From Asparagopsis taxiformis (lineage: Eukaryota > Rhodophyta > Florideophyceae > Bonnemaisoniales > Bonnemaisoniaceae), in contig JALQPE010001669.1 in NCBI GenBank assembly GCA_030407315.1, positions 1 through 64,000 on the forward strand: 64,000 nucleotides of DNA, read 5' to 3'. The notes below the pieces were generated by a model. That model was not told the origin of the DNA and did not search any database. It worked only from the letters and a program-made list of their open reading frames with translations. A program made the translations under genes and the position numbers. Positions 22,150-34,600 of this stretch are shown here, piece after piece; position 1 is the first letter of the stretch, and the number at the start of each line of letters is the position of its first letter.

Positions 22150-25100
22150 CTATCTATTGCTCCTATCGTACTTGTAATATTCGACGGTGTGGATGTGGTC
22201 CGTGAGGACGTCCTTCTCCGTCTTCAAGTAGATGTGGCCGCGCGTGGGCAGGCCATAGACTAACTTCTCGCCTGCAGGAAGATCTCCTCGGCTGAAGCCG
22301 ACCCCGTAATGGTAAAGGTCACCGCGACCAACCAATACGGAATAGGGTGGCACCCAAAAGATGAGAGGGGGAACCTTCCACATATCGGCGCCCGGACTGG
22401 CCAGGCATACATGACTATAAGGGGCAACTACTATAGAGAACCCATCGGCTCCGCTCGACATCATGAAATATGATGGAGACGTGGTAGGACTTCCAACACT
22501 ATTCGTCGCTACCTTGAAGTCCGTGTGCCCATCCTGGTCCGCAGCCCCATCTGCTGTAAGAAGCAGCCGCAATCCTGTCTTCGGGAAGAAGACAGGATCC
22601 TCACCCTCCATTCCCAACTTCAAGAACTCCGCACAAACACCAAGAGCAAGCTCTGCCACCAACTTGTTCTTATACATCTCCAAATTCCCCTCCTCCAACT
22701 TGTCGCACAACTCACGCCGCGGCAGAGAGAGGCGCCCACGACCACCATCGATGCGGTCCTTCGCATCACCCACGTTGTGGATGAACTGCCACGGCGAAGG
22801 ATCGAAGCCGGGCTTTGCGAAAGCTGGCGGCTCGTCCTGTGGCTCCCTGTCGTCATCGTTAGAATCAGACTGCTGGGAGGGTTTTTCAACCTCCTCAACC
22901 AGCGGGAACTGCCTAGCGAAGTGACCGAACAACTCATGCGTCGCATTACCAGCCGTGGACGATGCCAACAGGCCTTCCATAACAATAACCCCCAAGTTTT
23001 CCAACAATGCCTTCTTCACCGCAAAGTACCTGTCCACCACCGTATCCTCAGCACCCGGCGATGCAGCTGCCTGGAATGCTGCCGCCCTCATTTCCGCCCG
23101 AACCGTCTCCACCGTCGTACTTTCCATATAGTACTTCATCCGGCTGCCAGACGCAATTGCGCTGGGGAGAACGGCGGCCACATTCTCATCGACGATGCTG
23201 TCGGGAATGGGATTCTCCTGGGCGTCGTCGAACTGGAGAACCGGCTCCCGAGAGCGACCTCGGGAAGCCGACTTGGATTTCTTTGACGACGACTTTGATG
23301 AAGTCTCACCGAGCCTTCTCTTTTTGGTAGAAGGCTCGGGCGTCGCAGAAGCGGCTTCCAAGTTACGCTTCCCGAGGATGGAGTTTTCACCCGCATCCTC
23401 GGGGGCGCTCTCCAGCTCGACGACCTCCACAGCACCACCCGCCGTTCCACCACGACCGGAACGACTCGCTTGCAGGCGGGTACTCCTTCTGGGCATCACT
23501 TTCCTCCCAGAAGTTTCCACTCCGGGCGGTGCAGAATCACTGACTTCAATGACATCTTCGTCAGGATCTGCACCGCCCTTCGCACTGCTGCCCTCGACCA
23601 CATTCTCGGGAGTAGGGCCCTCCGTCGAAATCCTCGCAACCGTCTTCTGTCCAACCCCACCGGATGGTGAAGGGACGAAGCTGTCATCGCTGGAGCTTCC
23701 CGAACTGCTAGCAGATGCAGAACGGGAAGCTTCGACAGCGGGGGCCGGAGCAGCAGGGTGCTGCTCGGCAGCCGGAGTCGCAGGCTCAGGCTGCGAAGCC
23801 GGTGAGACCTGCTCCTGCGCGGCTTGGACAGGACGGTTGGGGGTACCAGTCCCGGCGTGGGAAACTGGACCAGAGCGTTCGCTGCCATCCTGGGGACCAC
23901 GCGCAGTCGGCTTGACCGGGGTCACCGCAGGGGAGGATGCCGACACGGCAGGGGTAGAGACAGGAACAGGGGCAACCTCGGAATTGCTGGAAGATTCCAG
24001 TTGAGGTGGTGGGGGCAAAGGAATGGAGGATGAAGGGATGGGCAAGGAATTGGAAGAGGAAGGGATGGGGGCATCATCACCACATGTGGCTGGGAGCGCA
24101 GCATGTGGGATGTCTGGGTACATCGCGTGAAAGCGTTTCCGCATTTGCATGTCGCGGTACCCAGTGACGCGCAGGAGCATTTTCCTGGCGTCCTTCCCGA
24201 AGACAGACTTCTTACGGGGAAAAATATTTTCGTAACTGTAACCATCGGGGGGGCCTTCCTTGGGACGGAAGTCTGCCCAGCACCCCTTCTTGGGGACCAT
24301 CTGAGCAAGAACTTCGACAACGCGCGAGCGAATGTCGAAGCTCTTGCTCGGGTCACCCACGGCTGGGAATTGACCCATCCAGCATCCTCAACACATCCGA
24401 CACGTTCCAGTACTCGGCCACCTCCTTCACGTACCCGAAGATTTCCAACAAACCAGCAATCCATTCCTGCCCAATGGTACCAACCGAGTACGGTTTCAGC
24501 CCGGCCGACCGACGGCTACAAGTGTAGCGCGCCGTCATCTCCAGGATGAAACACTTCTGCACATCCGGAGCACTCCTGAACGACCCATTGAACAACAAGT
24601 TCACCGTACACCCAGCCAGATCCTCGGTCGAAGAGAACTGCACGAACTCCGGCCTGTTCGGGATGCTCGACCAGTACTTGAAAGCAGGGCTTTCAATGGT
24701 CTTGAACCCTCGCGCGATCGAGACGTAGCGCATGAGCTGTCTCGGACGAATCCAGCTCAGCGCTTTCCGTTCTTTATGTATTGAACGGTCGGCTCGATCT
24801 TCTTCTTTCCCAGGCGGTGGATATTGATGAACTCCATCACAGAGCACACATTGTCAGCAACTGTTACCTCGCTGACATTGTGGGTGTGGAAGTTCATCAG
24901 CCGTGAAAGCGGGAGTACTTCTTCGGAGCAGAAGACATCCCGGCCAAGCCGAGTCGGTGGGAGGAGAAAGTCGACTGGAATAGTTCCAAATCGACGGTAG
25001 ATGTCAGACTTGACAAACTCCTCCCACTCTGGACTGTCCTTCGCAGGAGCAGGTCCAGCCGACTCGAGAATGGCCTTCAACGCGGTCACTCGGTGAGATC

Positions 25101-25797
25101 CATCGACATATTGCAGTCGTACTTTTGCATTGGAATCAATCACCTCGCAGACGGACACGCGTGAAGCAATCACGGAAAATCCCTGAGTGAGAAACGTTTT
25201 CTTCAACTCATCAACGCGATGCGGCCTGACCACCCTGGACACGACTGCCGGAGGAGAAACATCCAGGGGGGAAATGAAGACTGGAATGTTTCGGCAGCTC
25301 TCCGGACTTATGTCGTAGTCCACATCCACCGGGATGGGCACTGTGCCAGGGTAGGCCAGCCTGGTGCTGCGGAGAGGCTTGTTCGGTACGATGTCACGAG
25401 CGTTGTGATCATCGACCTTCTCCGCATCCTCTGCCAAGTCGCTGCCGGACGCGATGATCATGTCCGGAGCAGGCGAGCTAGGCAGAGGAGCACCAGATCC
25501 CTCGACGGCTGGCGCCGCTTCGGCAGATTGAGCCGGAAGCGGAGTTGCGGGAACGCCAGCGTCGATTGTCGGGACAACCGCGGGATCGGAAGCGGAAGGG
25601 GGGGAGGGGACGGGCTTAGGTGCTGGGCTGAGCTGGGTCAGCGCTGCAGCAGCTTCGCAAACGTCCATGGGGACAGGGGGGGCCAGAGAAGGAGAAGGAG
25701 AGGGAGAAGGAGAGGGAGAAGGAGTGGGAGAATCGTTGTCACGGCGGCTGGCAGAGCGCACCTGGCGGTCGAAAGCGTTGGGGGATTGTTGAGCCAT
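22150..25797 (-). pseudogene. ParB2-dioxygenase, element A left copy, frameshifted
   Basis: The gene starts at ATG 25797 after a CT-rich leader and would encode about 1,215 residues. An N-terminal proline/serine-rich region is followed by a ParB/sulfiredoxin-like domain (VVRPHRVDEL ... VDGSHRVTAL, D232). A helical region and a long disordered, acidic/basic linker with NLS-like KKRR come next. The C-terminal 2OG/Fe(II) dioxygenase-like domain has HTD at 1091-1093, LYH at 1163 and TRG at 1186 as candidate iron and 2-oxoglutarate ligands. Relative to the right copy one base is missing near 24773 (ATAAAG versus ATCAAAG) and one is extra near 24365 (AGCCGTGG versus AGCGTGG). The 400 bases between are therefore out of frame and hit a stop at 24757. 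Both indels could be consensus errors, in which case the gene is intact. Paralogue of ParB1 next door. Confidence 0.75.
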
Positions 25798-26002
25798 TGC
25801 TTTGGTGAGTGATTGACAAACGAAGAGTGAAAGATTGAGAAAGAGAGAAGAAGATCTGAACGACAAGCTGTTTTGCTGCGTAAGCTGAGTAAGATAGGCG
25901 AAACTTAGAGATCTGACATATTCCTATTAGTATACACCCTGGTAATGATATTCAGCGGTTGACCAATCCGAACCTTCCACATCACTTTTCGTTGTACGAC
26001 AA

Positions 26003-26215
26003 TTACAGCTCAGGCAGTTTACCAAGGATCCTTACAGCAAAGCCATCGTTACGATGACTTTGCTGTAAGGAAACGTTTCATTACAGAGGCCAGGAATTTT
26101 TTTACCGGGTAAAGAAATCATGGCCACTGTAATGTTTTGTTTCCTGACAGCAAAGTCATCGTAACGATGACTTTGCTGTAAGCATCCCTGGTAAACTGCT
26201 CCATCTGTAAGCCGT
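26003..26215. repeat. hairpin array, ParB2-ParB1 gap, first unit (left)
   Basis: H1 copies at 26032-26068 (one mismatch) and 26145-26181 enclose an H2-like palindrome. The outer arms (TTACAG...CAGTTTACC and GGTAAACTG...CTGTAA) are inverted repeats, giving a compact foldback of about 210 bases. The right copy keeps only one H1 here (56267-56303). Confidence 0.8.
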
Positions 26216-26689
26216 TGGTCTCAACCCTCGCTCTCATTTCTGTTGTCCTCCTTCATCATCTCCACCTACCTTCCCCCTACACACCACCTCTCTAATGTCA
26301 CTCTGCCCACCCTTTGGTGCATGAAATATTTTCTTACCACTGCCATAGTCTACACATACTGCTGCCTTCATACCTCTGCATGCCTACCCTTCAATCTTTC
26401 TTCCATCTTTCTCTACCGTGCTAGGCTTAGACCATGCTCTGTGCACATCTGACTTACTTAATATCATTGTATAGTTAGAAACTAGAATAATAATTACATC
26501 ACTAGAGTACACTGCAAATGTTAGTAACTATGGTTGGTGTGGTACACAACACCCTACCTCCTTCATGAGTAAACTTTGCGCACAGAACCGTTCAATACCA
26601 GGTAGTGCAGCCAGCGCAAACCAGGCTTGCACGACGCAGAGTGCTCCCCAGAGCCGTCAACAGTCGTCCAAACCATCGTTGTACGATGT

Positions 26690-26995
26690 TCCCGGCTCCA
26701 CACTTCCCTTCTCACCCTTCCCAGGGTGGGAGACGGACGAAACTCCCAACCGCTTACAGCCGAAGCCGTTTACCCGGGATGCTTACAGCAAAGTCATCGT
26801 TACGATGACTTTGCTGTAAGGAAAGGTTTGATTACAGTGGTGAGAAAATTTTACCGGGTAAAAAAATCAGCAAGAATTTTTTACCCGGTAAAAAATTGTG
26901 GCCGCTGTAATGATTTGATTTCTTACAGCAAAGTCATCGTAACGATGACTTTGCTGTCAGCACCCCAGCGAAACTGCATCATCTGTAAGCCTTCC
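26690..26995. repeat. hairpin array, ParB2-ParB1 gap, second unit (left)
   Basis: H1 copies at 26783-26819 and 26923-26959 flank two TTTTACCGGGTAAAA-type H2 cores. The 90 bases before the array (from about 26690) are a diverged copy, in reverse, of the flank at 21650-21745, so the repeat unit is larger than the palindromes. No gene is supported in the remaining gap 25798-27203. Confidence 0.8.
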
Positions 26996-27203
26996 TCACC
27001 TCAATGTTGCAACCATTACGATATTACCTTGTTCTATTCTAGTAGTGCCCACCATAGTTTCCTCCCCTTCTCATATTAAATTGAGTATTGTATATCTCCT
27101 GACCCGTCTACATACGCAAACGTCATGTACTAGCCTAACTTTCATCGTTTACTTGAAGGCGGCCTTGATGCCTGCCATAGAATGCTATTAAGAACTAATT
27201 TCA

Positions 27204-30200
27204 TCAGATATCTAAACGCTCCCAGTAGTTGACATTGAAGGGAGGCTGTAGCAACTTCTCCCTGGAAGTTCGCAGTGATAGATGGGACCGGATAGGATGC
27301 TGGTACCTCACCGAAGAACGACCCTCCGCGAATCCCATTCCTCCGTGATACACGTCCGTTCGGCATACAAGCAGGGAATACGGTGGGATGCGCACGTTCG
27401 TCACTGGCACGCGGTACTTGTCTTTCGCTGGATGACTTAGGCACACATGGCTGAACTTGGCGATACGAATGATGAACCCATCCGCACCAGCAGCCATCAT
27501 GAAATATGATGGCGAGTTGAGAGGACCAGTTCCAGTTCCCTCACGGACGGGAACATCGGTATGCATAAGTTGCTCCTGACTACCTTCTGCGGTCAAAATC
27601 AGACGAAGACCCGTTTCTGGAAAGACCACCGCTTCTTCTCTTCCAAACCCGAGCTTCAGGTTCTCCGCACAAATCGCCTTACCTAGCTCCAGAATCAGCT
27701 TGTTCCTGTACTGCCGCGCGCTTTCTTGCTCAAGGTCATCGCAGATGCTTTTCCGGTCCGTCTTGAATACACCAGTGCTGTCTTTCGGTCGAAGTGGTTT
27801 CCACGGGTTCTTCTGACTTGCACTTGAGCCACTTGTAGTACCTTGGAATGTGCTGGCCATCTGTGTGAATAACTCGTGCGTAGCTGCTCCCACTGTAGTA
27901 GAAGAGAAAATGTCTTGCAACACCACGTAACCAAGCTCGTCGATCATTCTTCTCTGGTAGCTGAAGTATTGTTGGCTTTCACAAGAACCGAGGGGACATA
28001 CCAAAGTAGAGTAGCCTGCAGCTGCTTCCATTATCTCCGTCCGGATTGTATCAATGTCTTCTTCTGTGATATAATACTTCATTCTCGAGTTGGAAGGAAC
28101 GCATAAAGGCAGCTTCTCAGGTATGTCCTCTGCGAATGTGCGGTCTGGAAGGGAGTTTTCTTGCTCGTCAGTGAAGAGTGGTGCTTCTTCTCCAGTCGTT
28201 CGTTTTCTTGCATTGACTCTACTCTTCTTTTCCCGGGGAGGCCCAATCTCAATGTTGTCATCCGGCGTATTGGGCTCAGAAAACTTCGCGCTAGTATCTT
28301 CCCTTCTTCGCTTCTTATCCAACCTGGACTCGTTTTCATCGCCGCTTCCACCAGAACTCCTGCTTCTTCCCGAATTCTCCTTGTCCACTTCGGCCGGGCT
28401 AGTGCTGTAAGTTTCTGGTGTCCTGATTCGAAGTTTCAATATCACAGAGCGGTTCTGCGCATCTCCAGCTTGTTGTCCAGGCGTGTCTATGTCCATGCGA
28501 CCACTATTGTCCAAGTTGATATCCAGACTTTGCGTATCGCCGCTTTGTTTCCTTCCCTGAGGAAGATCTTCTCTGACAATCCTTCCCGGCGAATTATCCC
28601 TGGCACGACTTTCCCGCTCTGCCCTTGAAGCTGAAAGACGTTCCTGTTCTTTTTGGAGAACAGCAAGACGTTCTGCTTCCCTCTTCTCAGCTGCTGCAAG
28701 ACGCGTGGCAGGACGTTCCTGTCCTCCCTCTTTTGCTGCGGCAGGACGGTCTTCTGCTTCTTTCGGGGTGCTCAGAGGTGCCTCTTCTATTGCTTTCGTC
28801 GCGACAGCAGGAATCACTTCTTCAGCCACCACATTTGGAGTAATTTCCTGTTCTTCCTCCACAACAGCAGAAACTTCCTGCTCTGCTTGGGCTTCGGCAG
28901 ATACTCCTTCTTCTGCTTGAACAGGACCAGGAGTTTCCACCATTTCCTTCTCTGTAGAATTATTTCCCTGTTCTGCGGCAGTAGGTGCTTCTTCGTCTTC
29001 TGCTTTGGCGCCAGCAACAAGTGCTTTTTCTATTTCTCCGGGGGTCATGCGATTCCGTTCCCTCTCCTCCTCCGCTTTCGTCTCCTGCATTGCCTTTGTC
29101 CCGGTAGCATATTCCAGTTTGTCGTAAAAACTGTTTGTAAACATCCCGTTCTTGGTTCTCAGACTGCTTCTGTCTACCACGTCGTCATGAAAGTCGACAA
29201 GGACGAATACAATGCGCTCTCCAATGCGATGATCATTATCCCCGACCTCCTTCGCGTTTTCTGCTGCCAAATCCGTTCGCACGAATTCCTCCATCGTTGC
29301 AGAGTTCAACCACTTGCGGACGACCTCTGCCATATCATAGATGGCCAACAGAGCCAGTAGCCAAGTGCGCATCGTGAACGGACTTCCGCTTCCGATATTT
29401 CTGACAAGTCCTCTCTTCCTCCTCATCCTTGTCCACGACGCTGTCATCTCGAGCACAAACCACTGGAACCACTCCTTATCGCGCGTCCCGCGTCCGTCCG
29501 TGCCATTGCGGAATATTGCGTTATTGACAAGATCGAGCACGCACCCGTACATATCGGCAGAGTCAATTCGAGAAAAGTCCGGATCTCTTCCCTCGGTTCT
29601 TGCATCCTCGATTTCTCTGTTCCTATCCAAAGCATTGTAAACGCTAGGGATAGAGCTCCAGTACACGAAAGCAACGCTGTCTGTGCGATTGAACCCCTTC
29701 GCAATGTTGATGTACTGCCTATACGAGTTCTCCGAACGGTTCCTGTCGGACGGCAGAATATAGCTCACTTCTTTCAGAATAGGAATAAGCCGGACAACAG
29801 GAAGATCCATCTGGTTGGAAAACCTGAGAAACTCTATGACCGCACAGACATTGTCGGCAATGCTCACAGAAGCGACATCGTGAGTTTGTATATTGGCTTC
29901 GAGAGACAGTTTCAGAACCTCCAGCGCATCGAAAATTAGACGCCCGTTCGGCGCAATCAACTGTTGTACCCAAACCAATTCCAAGGAATCCCTGTTCTTT
30001 CCTGAGTACTTCTCCAGGCATAGTTGCAGAGCAGCTATGCGATGAGAGCCATCGATGCAGTAAAACTCGTCTCCTTCGTTATCTTCCATTTTGCAGACTG
30101 TAATCATAGTTCCAGTGGTAGAGAAACCTCTATCCATGAAAATGCTGGCCAGTTCGTTTACACGACCCGGTCGCACCAAACGGGAGGTCACTGTCGGAAA

Positions 30201-30326
30201 TTTCACTTTGCGAGGATCAACTTGCACTTTAGAAGAGCTGTACTGAGCAATAGTGATGCTTTTCTCTTCAGCAGAAGGAGAATTGCTCTTCTCCGCTGTA
30301 GTATTCATGATACTATTGTCTCCCAT
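27204..30326 (-). CDS. ParB1-dioxygenase fusion, element A left copy
   Basis: Intact frame; I take ATG 30326 as start (1,040 residues). Residues 36-175 form a ParB/sulfiredoxin-like domain: DPRKVKFP, SRLVRPGRVNELASIF and the signature IDGSHRIAAL (D92-R96). Residues about 180-420 are helical. A long, acidic, glutamate/alanine-rich region (about 440-640) and a disordered basic stretch with NLS-like KKRRR and KKSR follow. From about residue 780 the protein is homologous to ParB2 (SRMKYY, THELF). It ends in a double-stranded-beta-helix-like domain with HTD (922-924), VYHGG (H994) and PIRSH (R1013), the pattern of 2-oxoglutarate/Fe(II) dioxygenases. Such enzymes can oxidise bases in nucleic acids or protein side chains; the substrate here is unknown. 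The gene points the same way as the transposase, 1.3 kb downstream of it, so joint expression is plausible. Confidence 0.8.
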   Translation of the reverse strand: MGDNSIMNTTAEKSNSPSAEEKSITIAQYSSSKVQVDPRKVKFPTVTSRLVRPGRVNELASIFMDRGFSTTGTMITVCKMEDNEGDEFYCIDGSHRIAALQLCLEKYSGKNRDSLELVWVQQLIAPNGRLIFDALEVLKLSLEANIQTHDVASVSIADNVCAVIEFLRFSNQMDLPVVRLIPILKEVSYILPSDRNRSENSYRQYINIAKGFNRTDSVAFVYWSSIPSVYNALDRNREIEDARTEGRDPDFSRIDSADMYGCVLDLVNNAIFRNGTDGRGTRDKEWFQWFVLEMTASWTRMRRKRGLVRNIGSGSPFTMRTWLLALLAIYDMAEVVRKWLNSATMEEFVRTDLAAENAKEVGDNDHRIGERIVFVLVDFHDDVVDRSSLRTKNGMFTNSFYDKLEYATGTKAMQETKAEEERERNRMTPGEIEKALVAGAKAEDEEAPTAAEQGNNSTEKEMVETPGPVQAEEGVSAEAQAEQEVSAVVEEEQEITPNVVAEEVIPAVATKAIEEAPLSTPKEAEDRPAAAKEGGQERPATRLAAAEKREAERLAVLQKEQERLSASRAERESRARDNSPGRIVREDLPQGRKQSGDTQSLDINLDNSGRMDIDTPGQQAGDAQNRSVILKLRIRTPETYSTSPAEVDKENSGRSRSSGGSGDENESRLDKKRRREDTSAKFSEPNTPDDNIEIGPPREKKSRVNARKRTTGEEAPLFTDEQENSLPDRTFAEDIPEKLPLCVPSNSRMKYYITEEDIDTIRTEIMEAAAGYSTLVCPLGSCESQQYFSYQRRMIDELGYVVLQDIFSSTTVGAATHELFTQMASTFQGTTSGSSASQKNPWKPLRPKDSTGVFKTDRKSICDDLEQESARQYRNKLILELGKAICAENLKLGFGREEAVVFPETGLRLILTAEGSQEQLMHTDVPVREGTGTGPLNSPSYFMMAAGADGFIIRIAKFSHVCLSHPAKDKYRVPVTNVRIPPYSLLVCRTDVYHGGMGFAEGRSSVRYQHPIRSHLSLRTSREKLLQPPFNVNYWERLDI

Positions 30327-31139
30327 TGTAATCCCTGCAATCTCAGTTCGTTCAATCGGTTCTCTGTTCAAATGTTGTGTAGACGATGAAATCCACAATT
30401 GTGGTACCTCCGAGTGCGCTTCCCGTCTCTCAGCTTCCTCTCTTACTGTCCGGACAAGACATTCCCTACCTACGTTCAGTCCTGATGAACCTTACGCTGC
30501 ACCCGCTCAGCACCTCTGACTCTACCTGATCCTGATACCTCCACAAAGCGTTTAGCCCTTTCCATCAATCTACACCTAATAGTATGTACCTCTAGCGCAT
30601 ATAATGCAATCGAACCCGTTTACCTCACCACGTCAATTATCATTCATATTCCAACAACCTATTTCATCCACACTCTCCACCTCGCTTCTTCTTCCGTACC
30701 ATTGATTCCTATCAATCGATTCTACGTGAGTTTTATACATTTACTACGATCCACCTCTCCTACAAGTCTGAAAAATTCATTTCTACACTAACTTTTGCTA
30801 CTCACAAATAAACGGTTCCCGTGCAGGCCACTGCTTGAATTTCTTCCTATTGGCGTACTCGGCTGCAAAGGATTCATAGACTATTTAAACGGTGATCATA
30901 TAAATGGTTTTCAATGTGCTCCAATGGACAATACACCAAAGAACATCAATATGAATTCATTTCAACTACCTATTCACTACTGCGATTCAGTTTTCTTGCA
31001 TACCAAATCTCATTGCGTTCCTACCCTAGTCGATTCAAAATGCTTCCTCTTCGTCAGTTGATCAATATTCCTTACAACGAGCAGGTCCTCTGGACATCCT
31101 AAAGTTGGTTACTTAACCTTAACTATCGATGAATTTGCT
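30327..31139. other. ParB1 leader and promoter region (left)
   Basis: No supported gene. Both A copies keep this stretch, including a TTTTATAC box near 30730 (TATAAAA on the minus strand). It probably holds the ParB1 promoter and leader. Confidence 0.4.
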
Positions 31140-31525
31140 GTAATGAAACGTTTTCTTACAGCAAAGTCATCGTTACGATGACTTTGCTGTAAGAAAAGAA
31201 AACATTACAGCAGCCATGATTTCTTTACCGGGTAAAAAATTGTGGCCGCTGTAATGAAACGTTTTCTTACAGCAAAGTCATCGTAACGATGACTTTGCTG
31301 TAAGAAAGCAAATCATTACAGCGGCCACAATTTTTTACCCGGTAAAATTTCTTGCTGATTTTTTACCCGGTAAAAAATTCTTCGGCCACTGCAAGGAAAC
31401 GGTTCCTTAAGCAAATCATTACAGCTGCCACGATTTTTTTACCCGGTAAAAAATTCTTGGCCACTGTAATGGAAACGTTTTCTTACAGCAAAGTCATCGT
31501 AACGATGACTTTGCTGTAAGCATAC
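31140..31525. repeat. hairpin array between ParB1 and transposase (left)
   Basis: H1 palindromes at 31156-31192, 31267-31303 and 31483-31519 alternate with H2 palindromes (for example 31204-31255). Around 31408 the left copy has lost one H1 that the right copy keeps: CCTTA runs straight into AGCAAATC. Confidence 0.85.
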
Positions 31526-31640
31526 CTCCCTCCATCCTCTCAGATCCTCTCCCCACTACTTTGCACCAATCCACCACCGCCCTAGAGTGTACAATTCATA
31601 TGTGATGCATCTGGTTATTCATTTTATTCTTCCCTAAAAA

Positions 31641-34600
31641 TCATGCAGCCCTCGGTGGAAATCCGTCTCGCCTACATAGTGCATATATCTCTCCACCCTC
31701 CAGCAGTCCGGGTCCGTGCCTTACCTCCCTCATGTTCTCATCATATTCGCATACACTCCCATTGCAATAGTGCATACCAAACACCTCAGTGACTCCCTCA
31801 CTCATCTCCACAATTACTGTTCGTCGCCTCTCTTCGACCTTGAACACTCCTTCATCAGTTTTTTGCAAACCCAGGCAAACTCCATAAGCTGTACCTTGCT
31901 CATCTCTCGCACTCTCGTTCCTCAGGATAAAGAACGCTAGAACAATAAAAAACCGCGGTTCATAATTAATTCTTCCCCGCATTATCTCTGATGTGAGACG
32001 AGACGCCGGGTACAGAATCGCTTGTGAAGTTGCACCATCCTCACATTTCATCTGTTCAGGGCAAACAGCATGGATGATAGCTCCTGATTCTAGAGAGCCA
32101 GACCTCTGCACTGTTTTCCTTCCCCACTCTGTCGTAGTGCTTCTAGAAACTCTTCTCACCCATTCGGCATACTTTCCACACCCGCTTGTTCCGCTTCCGT
32201 ACCTTTCGGTAAAGAACCGTTTGAAAACACCTACAGCACCCTCTGCCATATCACATTTTCCATTCATGTACTCCTTGACCTCGTCAATAGATATACCTCC
32301 ATGCCCTCTCCACGTCACAATTTCACCATCCGCCGACAATATCTTTCCTCGACGCTGGGAGAGAAGCTGGAGAACCGGTTCCTGGAAGCAGTTTTTCACT
32401 ACCTCGTCTTCCACATCTATTTCTCTCCCTAGCTCCTGTGAAAGAACGTTGACCATTTGAGAGCATTCGGACGAGGACCAATGTTGTGGCTCCATGCCGA
32501 TTTCGCGCAAAACAATGGCCACTCTCGTCTGCCAGTCATCCGCAAGAACTAATTCCAGCGCTGAAAGCTGTTCGCTTTGGTGATTGGACATTCTCACACC
32601 TTTCTTCAGCGGCTGATGCATCCGTTCGAATATAAGCTCCTGCACGTGCTTCACAGAGCCGTAGGCAGGAAGCGTATGAACACAAAACTCGACAAGACGA
32701 TGAACATTAGGCTTGTCCAAATGTGCTCCTGCTCCCTTCACTTTCCGACAATACTCATTCAACGTCTCCACGTAGTCTACAGTTCTTCCCAGAATGTATT
32801 CATTCCTGCCACCTTCTCCGTCAGCCGTCTCTACTTCATGGGGACCGTCTTTCCACCATACGGGCATGAAACTAATACACGAAACCAGCTTCTGAAACAT
32901 CACTACTAGTTTGACGGCCCCATCAAATTTTTCACGATGACCTTCCCCTTTCCCATCCATCATTCGAGCTGCGTTTTCGAATGCCATAGGTGCTATCAGA
33001 AGCACACTGAATATGTCACTCATGTTCATGGAAAGCAGATTGTTGGTTCCAAATAAACGGTTCTGCCTTCCCATCCTGAACTTCTTCAGAGCGCCCAGAA
33101 TTTGCAATTCAGCTACCTCTCGAATTCGTGGGCTGGCAGCTGAAATACAAGCGTTCAGTACATCTTGTGCCAGTCCAGACAATAGATGGTCAGGTGCTAT
33201 CACTGCGGAACGGTACGGGTCAAAAATTGCTGGGACAACTGAAACTCCGTTTTCCGTCTTCGGTACTTCTTCCTGCACTGCTTCCAAGGAAGTGCTCAGG
33301 ACATGAAATGGTAAATCTTCCCCTTCTTCTGCAGCCAGTCCGAGAGTGCGAAGCTGGGTTTCTGTGGCATCCTTACGTGTCGATGCATTCCGATACTTGC
33401 TCCTGGCATGCGTCGATGTTTGCCCGTTCACTACCGAAGTGTATGCATTCTTCGTGCCACCAGTACTGCTCAGGTCATATTTGCGGAAACTGCAGATGTG
33501 GCACGGAGAGTTTGATGTGTGTCCAAGAACATCCAGGGTATGTGAAACTGCAGGATAGTCTCCAATGCTCCCCACTGGGTCTAGAAATACCACAATATCT
33601 TCTCCCTCTGCATTTTTCGTTGGGAAACCCTCTGTGCTTCCTCGCACTATATCTTGAACGATATATCGCAATACACAATTTGTGGACACTCCCGGAGGTG
33701 GCAAACCAATCACTCGAACCGCTTGGTAGCTTCCCCTTTTCCGAGGCGGTAGATTGAGAGGTAACATATAGCATCCACCAAAACTTCCCTTCCTGCTTGT
33801 GAATGGTTCAAAGTCATCCGTGTAAAGGAGAAATCGGTAAACAAAGTAGTTTCGACCATCCTCCAGCTTTCCCCAACATGGTGCATCTTCTCGCGGAGAC
33901 GCTGGGTGCCATTGCGACCTGTGGTCTCCGAAACCATCCGAGAACACCCCTGAAACACGAATTTCTTCATAGTTGGGGCTTCCTAGTCTATCGGGCGGGT
34001 TTCTGGCTTCAGCAAAGCTCGCGCCCGGTGAAAAGCAAAGTAACATGGTGGATGCTTCTCCGACCTGCTCTTTCAAATACCTGTTCACCAATACGACGTG
34101 TGGAACAATATCACCCTCTTCCATTCCAATTGGTAATAGAACGGTTATCACGTCCCCAGCTCGTGTTCCTTTTCCCTTGGCTCCTGCTCCGATTACACAT
34201 TGCGATATCGCTCGCAGAGCATGCTGCCTCTCCCATTCCAATAGATGTGACATTCGCGGCTGCAGATATTTTTCGACATGCACATCATGCTCACCGTCGT
34301 GTCGAGCCTCATAGGTAACTATGGTCCTAGCATGAAGTTCCCACAACGACGTAACCGCCACTCTTCTCCTCTTCGGTTTCCCACCATCTCTGTCATTCTT
34401 CCTGAACCCTTTTGCTCTTTCGATGACGGCAACCTGACGAGCTCCTGGATGACATCGGATTCGAATTGCTGTTCCATCAGGTACATAAATGTGCTTCAAA
34501 CCCTTTTTCCCATCGCTGTCAATGGGAACAACTGCTGTGCGAACGAATGGGTCGCTCAAAACACCCCTCCTGCACTTTGCAATGAACGAATCTTCAATGC

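Noticed and set aside
22463..24004. Long plus-strand frames opposite ParB2
   Set aside because: They mirror the GC-rich minus-strand codons, have low-complexity composition and no domain; the same shadows occur in the inverted copy.
28090..29360. Plus-strand frames rich in F, S, C and L opposite ParB1
   Set aside because: They are the complement of the glutamate/alanine-rich linker and not independent genes.
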